Assembly: GCA_021835105.1 (NCBI GenBank)
Contig: JAKBQS010000015.1
Coordinates: 2,716 to 16,447 of the forward strand
Direction of reading: 5' to 3'
Length of the DNA stretch: 13,732 nt
Source: Microcaldota archaeon
GTDB taxonomy: Archaea > Micrarchaeota > Micrarchaeia > Micrarchaeales > CABMGC01
Shown here: positions 8,617 through 13,406 of the stretch, piece after piece
How the letters are laid out: every line of letters starts with the position of its first letter
Numbering within the stretch: position 1 is the stretch's first letter
The notes under the pieces: generated by a model
Seen by the model: only the letters and a program-made list of their open reading frames with translations
Databases searched by the model: none
What the model was told of the DNA's origin: nothing
Made by a program: the position numbers and the translations under genes

Positions 8617-8760
8617 CTCTACATGGCCTAAAGTTCTCTACATGACTTTGACATTTCATGTAGAGAAACTCTCCCTCATAGAGCCTCAAAATACCCTATT
8701 TTTCTCTCTACATGACTGCACATCAATATTATAGTCGTCAATGTAGAGTTTCATGTAGAG
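8617..8760. repeat. Cluster of CATGTAGAG repeats in both orientations
   Basis: Five exact copies of the 9-mer CATGTAGAG or its complement CTCTACATG occur at 8617-8625 (-), 8636-8644 (-), 8657-8665 (+), 8706-8714 (-) and 8752-8760 (+), with a near copy (AATGTAGAG) at 8740-8748 (+). Copies 2 and 3 form an inverted repeat with extended arms (CTCTACATGA…TCATGTAGAG, 10 bp). Most are flanked by TTT/AAA. The array starts 10 nt after the integrase stop. Possible roles are iterons of a replication origin, regulator operators, or recombinase accessory sites. Related copies occur behind integrase 2. Confidence 0.75.
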
Positions 8761-8782
8761 AAACTCCCGCCTCGCAGCCTAC

Positions 8783-8821
8783 GCCCGCCTTTAAGACATC
8801 TTTGGATGTCGCACGGCGGGC
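8783..8821. other. GC-rich two-part hairpin
   Basis: The outer stem is GCCCGCC (8783-8789) with GGCGGGC (8815-8821). The inner stem is GACATC (8795-8800) with GATGTC (8805-8810) closed by a TTTG loop. An internal loop of 5 and 4 nt separates them. All 13 pairs are Watson-Crick. It is followed by three spaced CTAC units (8821-8840). It could be an RNA element or a DNA cruciform. Confidence 0.7.
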
Positions 8822-8861
8822 TACGGCTACTGCGGCTACTTTGTAGGACATGGCGGCATTA

Positions 8862-8927
8862 GAAACTACGTCTTTTGTCTACAAAAGATGGCCGATTTTG
8901 TCCCTCTTCAAAATCGGCTCTAGTTTC
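8862..8927. other. Perfect three-way-junction (T-shaped) fold
   Basis: The closing stem is GAAACTA (8862-8868) with TAGTTTC (8921-8927). Arm one is TCTTTTG (8871-8877) with CAAAAGA (8882-8888), loop of 4. Arm two is GCCGATTTTG (8891-8900) with CAAAATCGGC (8909-8918), loop of 8. Exactly 2 nt separate each helix at the junction, and all 24 pairs are Watson-Crick. No convincing frame crosses it. It may be a non-coding RNA domain or a folded single-stranded DNA origin/terminus-like structure; strand and function are unknown. Confidence 0.75.
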
Positions 8928-9042
8928 GGTTCTGGTGGCAGATTACAGTGCGTTGGCACGTTAGCCCACGTAAACCGCAGGTTTTCGTGCTGGCGTAGTT
9001 TAAAGGATTACAGGTTTCCTTAGGTAAAAGAGGCATTGAAGG
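8928..9042. other. Rest of the element 1 non-coding zone, with a further hairpin
   Basis: CACGTAAACC (8967-8976) pairs with GGTTTTCGTG (8980-8989) around a GCA loop with one T-T mismatch. GATTACAG occurs twice (8941-8948 and 9007-9014). I see no gene here. Together with 8608-8927 this makes a 435-bp region without a coding sequence between the integrase stop and the stop of the cargo operon. Confidence 0.5.
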
Positions 9043-9471
9043 CTAGGCTTTGGGGAGCTTGAGACCTTTGCCATATGAAACTGCATAAGCGAATATGAGG
9101 AAAGAACCGCCAACTACTTCCGACACTATCGAAAATTGAACGTACATCCCAAAGAAGAGAATCACTGCGCCAACCAACGCAGGCCAGACTGCGATCTTAC
9201 TTTTCGCAAGCCAAAGCCCCAGGAGCATAACCATGAAAGAGCTAATGAGCAGGGCTTCGCCCCAAAAACCAGATAAGAATGACACGAATGGAGATAGAAC
9301 TGAAGGGCTGGAGCTTGCCGCGGAAGTCATGCCAGCCATGGAGCTATTCTGGGACACACCAATAGCGATAATCCCAATAGCTCCAAGCGTCATGAAAACA
9401 GTGCAAATCGCTATTCCTGCTCCTCCAACACATTTTGCACATTTCGCAAGAACATGCCATTTATCTCTCAT
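9043..9471 (-). CDS. Four-helix membrane protein with N-terminal CxxC (cargo operon gene 4)
   Basis: The 142-residue protein starts at ATG 9471, 18 nt after the previous gene. A short N-terminus carries C11-x-x-C14 just before the first membrane segment, which holds a third cysteine (C23, AICTVF). A Ser/Met-rich loop (SSMAGMTSAASSSPS) follows, and then three more hydrophobic stretches. A cysteine pair leading into helix 1 is reminiscent of small Mer-type metal transporters, but I cannot place it in that family. Its position at the end of an operon with a cysteine-rich protein and a CcdA-like protein suggests metal or thiol handling at the membrane. It is the last gene before the non-coding zone; no strong terminator is evident. 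Confidence 0.78.
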   Translation of the reverse strand: MRDKWHVLAKCAKCVGGAGIAICTVFMTLGAIGIIAIGVSQNSSMAGMTSAASSSPSVLSPFVSFLSGFWGEALLISSFMVMLLGLWLAKSKIAVWPALVGAVILFFGMYVQFSIVSEVVGGSFLIFAYAVSYGKGLKLPKA

Positions 9472-9489
9472 GCCTACACCATCAATGCA

Positions 9490-9969
9490 TTATGGCTTAA
9501 CCCTTATAGAACTTACATTTTTCACTATCAGAACCAAATTTAAAACTATGAGCATTGCAAACAAAGGCACTTGATAAGCCTGTAAGAAGTCTACCACTGA
9601 GATGGCCTCGCTCGTGCTGATTACTGCGCTGAAAAGTGCCAGAAGTGCCAATCCGTGGCAGCCGCATCCGGCAATGAAACTACCCACGGCCGGCATTGCA
9701 GTACCTACTCCTCCATTCAATGCACCAAGCCTCTTGGATTTGCGGTTATGTACCAAGGAGTAAATTGCTACTGTAAACAATACGGAAGAAGTTATTACCA
9801 GAGCGTACATCAGATATAAAGGAACGTTAGTAAAAGCAAAGGCAATGCCATAGTGCAAAAGGAACTGGAATACTGCATAATATAAAACTGCAATTATGGC
9901 GTTCAATAAGATATATCTTGGCTTATAGATGCTTATTATTTTTTTATAGAAAGACGCGCGAGTTGTCAT
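9490..9969 (-). CDS. Four-helix membrane protein with GCGCHG motif (cargo operon gene 3)
   Basis: The 159-residue protein starts at ATG 9969, 12 nt after the CcdA-like stop. After a basic N-terminus (MTTRASFYKK) there are four hydrophobic segments at about 21-47, 51-74, 88-117 and 122-150. A basic loop (HNRKSKR) follows segment two. The third segment contains GCGCHG at about 101-106, two cysteines and a histidine in the membrane. That arrangement would suit metal binding or redox exchange. I do not recognise a characterised family. It is most likely expressed with the CcdA-like protein, perhaps as a partner in a membrane complex. Confidence 0.78.
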   Translation of the reverse strand: MTTRASFYKKIISIYKPRYILLNAIIAVLYYAVFQFLLHYGIAFAFTNVPLYLMYALVITSSVLFTVAIYSLVHNRKSKRLGALNGGVGTAMPAVGSFIAGCGCHGLALLALFSAVISTSEAISVVDFLQAYQVPLFAMLIVLNLVLIVKNVSSIRVKP

Positions 9970-9981
9970 TGCAAAACCTCT

Positions 9982-10836
9982 TTATGGATAAAATAGTTTG
10001 ATATAAAGCTGCAGATTAACTGCGAAGTAAATTATAATCAGGCCGACTACAATAAGCACTACTCCGCTTATCTTCTTTATTTTTGGGGAGCTTACCTTCA
10101 TTTTGTGTATAAGGACGCCACTTGAATTTAATGAGAGCACGGATACTATCGCCATAAGAGATGCCATTGTTGCCGCGTATATTGCAAACGCTATTAATAC
10201 ACTGGCAAGACCTCCAGTAGCCAATGCAAAGAAGATCAGGCTGGCGAGGATGCCTCCGCTGCAGCCTATTCCGGCCAGGGTATAACCAAAACCATACATA
10301 TAAAATCTCAATGTTCCATTACGTTTTAAGTTAAATCTTTGGGCAATGCCATCAGTAAATCTGTTATGCATGGTTGCATTCGAAAATTGCATAACCCCAA
10401 AAAGAATAAGTATGGCACCTACAAAAATCCTGAATATTATCAGATAGATATCTGGAGACGCGGCAGCTAATCCAAATGTTGCTATAGATGCGGCCTTTCC
10501 TATTGTCGCCACTATTATCCCAAGTATTATGCTGAATGAGAATACGCCAATGGCGGCGGCAAGTATGTACCATATTTTCCTTTCTCCCTTTCTTATATTG
10601 CCATACGAAGCTGAAATATACGCAGGCAGTAGAGAGAATGAGCATGGAGAGAAAAACGCAGCTATACCTGCAACTAAAGCGAGAAAATATAGGCTGTATT
10701 CAGAAAAGGAAGCACCGGGCAATACGTGATAGAACCTAAAGCCGAGATAGCCAAGCGCTGTAATTAATGCAATCAATAAGATTAGAGTTACATAGCGGAC
10801 TTTTCCATAAGTTTTGTTCATAGTATCATTTATCAT
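9982..10836 (-). CDS. CcdA/DsbD-like thiol-redox membrane protein (cargo operon gene 2)
   Basis: From ATG 10836 the protein is 284 residues with about seven hydrophobic segments. Two cysteines lie in the family's characteristic positions: FFSPCSFSLLPAY (C65) in an early core helix and GYTLAGIGCSGG (C192) at the start of the second half. CcdA-type proteins carry reducing power from cytosolic thioredoxin across the membrane through such a Cys pair. The frame is open upstream to 11025, but residues upstream of about 10874 are an Ala-rich shadow of the cysteine-rich gene in another frame. GTG 10890 and ATG 10821 are alternative starts. The extracytoplasmic partner is not obvious; the two following membrane proteins are candidates. 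Confidence 0.85.
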   Translation of the reverse strand: MINDTMNKTYGKVRYVTLILLIALITALGYLGFRFYHVLPGASFSEYSLYFLALVAGIAAFFSPCSFSLLPAYISASYGNIRKGERKIWYILAAAIGVFSFSIILGIIVATIGKAASIATFGLAAASPDIYLIIFRIFVGAILILFGVMQFSNATMHNRFTDGIAQRFNLKRNGTLRFYMYGFGYTLAGIGCSGGILASLIFFALATGGLASVLIAFAIYAATMASLMAIVSVLSLNSSGVLIHKMKVSSPKIKKISGVVLIVVGLIIIYFAVNLQLYIKLFYP

Positions 10837-10873
10837 TTGCCATGATTTTTGGCCGTGAAGCCGTTTATCTAAC

Positions 10874-11017
10874 TCATTTATTCCTTCCACAGCAGTTGCA
10901 GTCTTTACAAACCGCGCCTTTGCCTGTTTTGCAGTGTTTGCAATCAGGGCAGGCGTCGCATCTGCCGCCTCCGCAGCATCCGCAAGCGCATTTATCTTTG
11001 CCGTTTTTCTTAGCCAT
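10874..11017 (-). CDS. Cysteine-rich 47-residue metallothionein-like protein (cargo operon gene 1)
   Basis: ATG at 11017-11015 opens a 47-codon frame ending at TGA 10876-10874. Twelve of 47 residues are cysteine (positions 10, 12, 14, 15, 20, 23, 26, 29, 37, 40, 42, 43), with blocks CACGCC, CDACPDCKHC and CKDCNCCG, no aromatic residues, and Lys/Gly between. That composition is typical of metal-binding metallothionein-like proteins, though I know no named family that matches. A competing +1 frame over the same bases gives an Ala-rich, low-complexity peptide, so this frame is the better gene. It is the first gene after the divergent promoter with the 19-bp palindrome, hence probably the most strongly controlled. 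It would be a cytosolic metal buffer or a thiol donor to the CcdA-like protein. Confidence 0.82.
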   Translation of the reverse strand: MAKKNGKDKCACGCCGGGRCDACPDCKHCKTGKGAVCKDCNCCGRNK

Positions 11018-11085
11018 ATAACCACATTGCTATATAAGCGGAAAAGGTATTTAAACTATAAACTTTATAGTTATATAGTGGTGGA
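11018..11085. promoter_or_regulatory. Divergent control region with perfect 19-bp palindrome
   Basis: AACTATAAACTTTATAGTT (11054-11072) is a perfect inverted repeat, nine bases each side of a central C. It overlaps TATA-like sequences for both directions. The palindrome centre is 23 nt before the HxlR ATG at 11086, so this gene is probably leaderless. On the minus strand TTTAAATA (about 11049-11056) and CTTATATAG (about 11030-11038) precede the cysteine-rich gene start at 11017. The palindrome is the natural operator for the adjacent HxlR protein, which would block both promoters when bound. Confidence 0.7.
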
Positions 11086-11442
11086 ATGAATGCGCAAAAC
11101 GGCGTAGTGACATGTCCGCTACAGGACATCATGTCTACTGTTACGAAAAGATGGCTCCTCTTGGTGCTGAACCAGATAGGACGGCATGGCAGAATGCGTT
11201 ATAATGAGCTTCTGCATGAGCTGCACCCGATAAGCCCTAAGGCGCTTGCGGACGTATTAAAGGAAATGCAGGATTCTGGATTGCTAGACAAAAATGCAAA
11301 GGAAGGTAGACAGATAGTTGTAGAATATTCCCTAAGCGGCAACGGGAAGGAACTGAGGAAAGCTATAATTCCCCTGCTTGAATGGGCTACTGCAAATACA
11401 AATCATCGCAACTGTCCTATCTTATCTAAGGTTTGGGCATGA
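11086..11442 (+). CDS. HxlR-family winged-helix regulator
   Basis: The 118-residue protein has the HxlR pattern: an N-terminal Cys-Pro (C10, VTCPLQDIM), KRW (21-23), RMRYNELLHEL, the recognition-helix region ISPKALADVLKEM (49-61), and the wing followed by VVEYSLSGNGKEL. Members bind DNA as dimers and often sense oxidants, quinones or electrophiles through the N-terminal cysteine. C10 sits where the redox cysteine of HypR-type members lies, and a second cysteine (C110) is near the C-terminus. It is divergent from the cysteine-rich/CcdA operon across a perfect palindrome, so it probably controls that operon and itself. An inducing thiol or metal stress is inferred. Confidence 0.9.
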   Translation: MNAQNGVVTCPLQDIMSTVTKRWLLLVLNQIGRHGRMRYNELLHELHPISPKALADVLKEMQDSGLLDKNAKEGRQIVVEYSLSGNGKELRKAIIPLLEWATANTNHRNCPILSKVWA

Positions 11443-11465
11443 TTCAGATTTGCCGGAAATCTGAA
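11443..11465. terminator. Hairpin directly after the HxlR stop
   Basis: TTCAGATTT (11443-11451) and AAATCTGAA (11457-11465) form a perfect 9-bp stem with a GCCGG loop, beginning at the base after the stop codon. It has no T-run behind it, so classical termination is uncertain; an operator or processing site is also possible. A second palindrome, GGTTCAGATGAACC (11504-11517), shares the TTCAGAT core. A TATA-like CTTATATACC (11475-11484) lies between the two. Confidence 0.45.
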
Positions 11466-11557
11466 CGCTGACTGCTTATATACCTTGCTCGGCTATAATT
11501 CATGGTTCAGATGAACCTGCTTGGGCTTAGAATTTATTGTTATTTTTGGTGTGAAAT

Positions 11558-11641
11558 ATGGCTAGGAATATAGGCGTGAAACGGCTAGGAAACACTCTCA
11601 AACCCTTAGCGGGTTCGAGAGTTCAAATCTCTCCCCCTGCA
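11558..11641 (+). CDS. Integrase N-terminal piece (intN) of element 1
   Basis: After an in-frame TGA at 11552-11554, ATG 11558 opens a frame of 28 codons that ends in the tRNA-like peptide SRVQISPPA within attR. The same peptide, in the same phase, begins integrase 1 at the left repeat (SRVQISLPA). I read it as the 5' end of element 1's integrase, cut from the rest by integration. In the present chromosome it instead reads on without a stop into the broken integrase of element 2. The element's own tRNA-like sequence extends further upstream than the T arm: AACCC (11601-11605) with GGGTT (11611-11615) looks like a Leu-type variable arm different from that of the resident tRNA. Confidence 0.6.
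11614..11641 (+). repeat. attR: second tRNA-Leu 3' end copy
   Basis: This direct repeat of 7716-7743 has a 20-base identical core, one C/T difference, and then CCCTGCA. No 5' half of a tRNA lies upstream, so it is not a functional tRNA gene. It is both the right end of element 1 and the left end of element 2. Confidence 0.85.
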
Positions 11642-12515
11642 AATTCAATTTACGGCGACAAGCAAGGGTTCGGAAATCAAGAGCGGAAATCTTTTAAGAG
11701 AGAAGATTTCGAGAGATTTTTGGAGAAAATTAGGCAGGTGTCCATGCAAGTGTCATGGCATCAACTCCAACAGATGCAGTCGGTTCTTCACAAAACGCAA
11801 ACCAAAAGGTTTGCAGGAAAAAGAAGAACCCCAAAGTATGGCTCATTATTAAAGGCGTTCACAGGCGCACAGATAACCCAGTTCTTCAGGGTTATAGATG
11901 ATGACAAGTTTCGACTTATCTTCCAATACCAAGCGCAGCTTGGGCTCAGAATAGGAGAAGCGGTCAAAGTAAACGTAAAAGACATCAATTTCGAGACAAG
12001 GGAAATCACCTTGAAAACTGAAAAAGCGGAAGTAATTGATACATTACTTGCCCCAAACCAGCTGTTCAGGGATACCTTGGCGTTCATATCAAAGCATGAA
12101 AAAGAAATCGAGAAGGCGATTGGTTGTATCTTCTTTAGAAGTCCCGAAAGGAGCTTTCGGGCAGAGCATTTCGTAGAGCAAAACTATGGTCAGGGATAGG
12201 TTCAGATGTTATGTAATCAAGGCAGGTTTAGACCAAACCTACGATATCTCTGATGAGTCAGTAGCTGGAAGGCCTGTAAGGAGCCTTCACAGATTAACAA
12301 CGTATAGTCTTAGGCACTACGCCATTACCAGCTTCTCTAAGCAGACTAATGGGAATCTAGTGCTCACCAGTCGGTTCGCAAGGCATGCCGATCCTAGCAC
12401 CACAATGGTTTATGTGAGCACCAAAAAAGAGGAACTATACAAAGAGATAGACAACACATTCTCTTTAGAGCGAGCCTATAGGCTAAAGCGCAGTGTAATT
12501 GCAGACTTTAAATAG
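11642..12515 (+). pseudogene. int: Integrase 2, frameshifted tyrosine recombinase
   Basis: It is homologous to integrase 1 along its whole length, sharing blocks such as HKTQTKRFAGKR, QAQLGLRIGEAV and SLRHYAIT. The first frame (open from 11558) reads to EQNYGQG and stops at TAG 12197-12199. Removing one G at 12188-12189 (TATGGTC to TATGTC) restores YVRDRFR and the frame runs on to TAG 12513-12515. The catalytic Arg (GLRIGE), the second Arg (SLRH), His (ARHAD) and nucleophile Tyr (MVYVST) are retained in the joined frame, but the HxxR histidine is Tyr (TTYSLRH). It is an inactive gene unless the shift is a sequencing error or is bypassed during translation. The missing N-terminus would lie at the far end of element 2. 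Confidence 0.85.
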
Positions 12516-12533
12516 TTGCGTGTAAATACCTTT

Positions 12534-12647
12534 ATGGCAAAGAAATTCATCACGAATCTAGAACTTGGTCTCATCGAGCTGGAAAAAGGCAAAGTGCACA
12601 AATACAAGTCCGTAAAAGACCTAATAAACGATGTTTGGAATGGCTGA
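12534..12647 (+). CDS. 37-residue protein, possible antitoxin-like
   Basis: ATG 12534 to TGA 12645-12647, too short for common cut-offs. The protein is lysine/leucine-rich (MAKKFITNLELGLIELEKGK…) and ends in the helical pattern KSVKDLINDVWNG. The C-terminal form 'GKVxxYxSVxDLIxD' resembles the tails of small antitoxins of the RelB/Phd kind, but no DNA-binding domain is visible and no family is assigned. TTTAAATA at 12507-12514, overlapping the integrase stop, is a TATA box about 20-27 nt before the start (leaderless). Its stop overlaps the next start (ATGGCTGA), indicating coupled translation. Confidence 0.6.
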   Translation: MAKKFITNLELGLIELEKGKVHKYKSVKDLINDVWNG

Positions 12648-12942
12648 AATACACTTCGAAGTAACGTCATCATTAGGAAAACGGATAAGGGTAACCAAAT
12701 CCTACTGGAACTTCATAATCACTGCCAAGCATCCGATGATGGCAGGCAAAGAGGCATTAGTGGAGGATGCGTTAATGAACGCCGAAGAAGTTAGAAGAAG
12801 CAACAAAGACAAGGAGGTATTCATCTACTACAAGCGCACGAAGAGATATTTTATAGCAGTAGTGTGCAAACATTTAAATGGTTCAGGATACATAATAACT
12901 ACATATATCACTGACAGGATAAAGATAGGCGATATTGTATGA
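12640..12942 (+). CDS. DUF4258-like protein, putative toxin
   Basis: From ATG 12640 the protein is 100 residues; ATG 12631 would add three residues, but the 12640 start overlaps the preceding stop and fits coupling. Key blocks are YWNFIITAKHPMMAGKEALVEDAL, 'VRRS…D…V…YYKR', and a C-terminal CKHLNGSGYIITTYITDRIKIG. This is the pattern of a widespread small soluble family usually labelled DUF4258 (phage/plasmid-associated, RelE/barnase-like fold suspected) that is very often followed by a DUF2283 gene, exactly as here. Conserved His (KHP, KHLNG), Arg and Tyr/Thr residues could form an RNase-type site. Toxin activity is inferred from family context, not shown. Confidence 0.78.
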   Translation: MAEIHFEVTSSLGKRIRVTKSYWNFIITAKHPMMAGKEALVEDALMNAEEVRRSNKDKEVFIYYKRTKRYFIAVVCKHLNGSGYIITTYITDRIKIGDIV

Positions 12943-13151
12943 CAAAGACAAAGCTGGTATTCAACAAAGAGGGCAATACTCTAGACATTTGGTTCGAGAA
13001 TCCGAAAAAGGAGGCAATGAACGAGGAAACCGCAGACGAGATGATACTCAAGAAGGATAAGAAGGGCAAGATAATAGGGATAGAGATACTTAACTTCATA
13101 AAATCAAAGAAGGTACCAAGAGAGCTGCCCGTCCAACTTGCAGTTCAGTAA
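12939..13151 (+). CDS. DUF2283 protein, putative antitoxin partner
   Basis: The 70-residue protein has its start ATG overlapping the previous stop (ATGA). The sequence shows the DUF2283 pattern: a beta strand with D in 'NTLDIWF', an acidic middle (EETADEMILKKDKKGKIIGIEIL), and then the terminal strand IEILNF. A C-terminal tail of about 17 residues (SKKVPRELPVQL…) exceeds the core. DUF2283 proteins are small partners encoded after DUF4258-type genes and are thought to be antitoxins. Translational overlap across all three genes implies one transcript from the TATA box at 12507. Confidence 0.85.
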   Translation: MTKTKLVFNKEGNTLDIWFENPKKEAMNEETADEMILKKDKKGKIIGIEILNFIKSKKVPRELPVQLAVQ

Positions 13152-13192
13152 ATCCCATAAGGATGGAACACTAGTTTTAGCCCAAAAGGCAG
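13152..13192. other. Start of the non-coding zone of element 2
   Basis: No gene is seen between the DUF2283 stop and the TnpB stop (13152-13500, 349 bp). This part is plain AT-rich sequence. The repeats, hairpins and insertion-sequence end further on are listed separately. Confidence 0.4.
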
Positions 13193-13386
13193 TTCAGGTA
13201 GAGTTTTTGGCATTTCAGGTAGACTAAATCGACCCTCGTTTGGCATGCTTTACCCATATTTCCCTCGTAAAAGTCACCATTAGTAGTAAAAACCCATATT
13301 TCATATCAGATTTTCAAATTCATGTAGAGTAAATCAAAAACTCCGGCTGTGTGGAGTTTTCTGGTCATTCATGTGGAGTAAAATGA
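13193..13386 (+). repeat. Directly repeated TTCA(G/T)GT(A/G)GAG(T) motifs
   Basis: Four copies lie in one orientation: TTCAGGTAGAG at 13193-13203, TTCAGGTAGACTAAATC at 13214-13230, TTCATGTAGAGTAAATC at 13319-13335, and TTCATGTGGAGTAAAATGA at 13368-13386. The third copy contains the exact CATGTAGAG unit found behind integrase 1. Also present are a second pair, ACCCATATTTC (13252-13262 and 13292-13302, 40 bp apart), and CTCGTAAAA (13264-13272 and 13418-13426). The degenerate copies fit decay of the same kind of site array as in element 1. Confidence 0.65.
13337..13360. other. Hairpin within the repeat zone
   Basis: AAAACTCC (13337-13344) and GGAGTTTT (13353-13360) form a perfect 8-bp stem with an 8-nt loop. 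The loop and right arm (GTGTGGAGT) resemble one of the flanking repeat units, so it may be an inverted pair of binding sites. A T-ending arm on both strands would also suit a bidirectional terminator. Confidence 0.5.
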
Positions 13387-13406
13387 CCCCCTCTAACATA
13401 AATTTA

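Larger units (their letters stand above)
7716..11641. mobile_element. Integrated element 1 (SSV-like, split integrase), cargo operon
   Basis: A 28-bp direct repeat of the tRNA-Leu 3' end bounds this segment (7716-7743 and 11614-11641, one mismatch). Inside the left repeat an integrase frame begins. A short frame with its own ATG at 11558 runs into the right repeat in the same phase, so core-to-core recombination gives a 3898-bp circle with one continuous integrase gene. Contents are the integrase C-terminal part, a 435-bp structured non-coding zone, a four-gene minus-strand cargo operon, an HxlR regulator, and the integrase N-terminal piece. No replication protein is recognised. Basis: the repeat and phase are visible; the SSV-type mechanism is known from Sulfolobus viruses; the assignment is inferred. 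Confidence 0.78.

Noticed and set aside
8617..8760. CRISPR array
   Set aside because: Repeats are only 9 bp, in both orientations, with irregular spacing; no cas genes nearby.
8738..8851. 37-codon minus-strand frame (MSYKVAAVAVARRATSK…)
   Set aside because: It runs through the GC-rich hairpin and the CATGTAGAG repeats, so its sequence follows from those structures; no start signal or family seen.
9042..9982. Plus-strand frames opposite the cargo operon and opposite DP2
   Set aside because: Shadows of clear minus-strand genes; no start signals or domains.
10877..11025. N-terminal extension of the CcdA-like protein (Ala-rich, ALADAAEAADAT)
   Set aside because: It is the alternate-frame shadow of the Cys-rich gene and has no counterpart in CcdA proteins.
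11555..11641. A second complete tRNA-Leu at attR
   Set aside because: Variable arm, T arm and 3' acceptor strand are present, but no matching 5' acceptor strand, D arm or proper anticodon arm.
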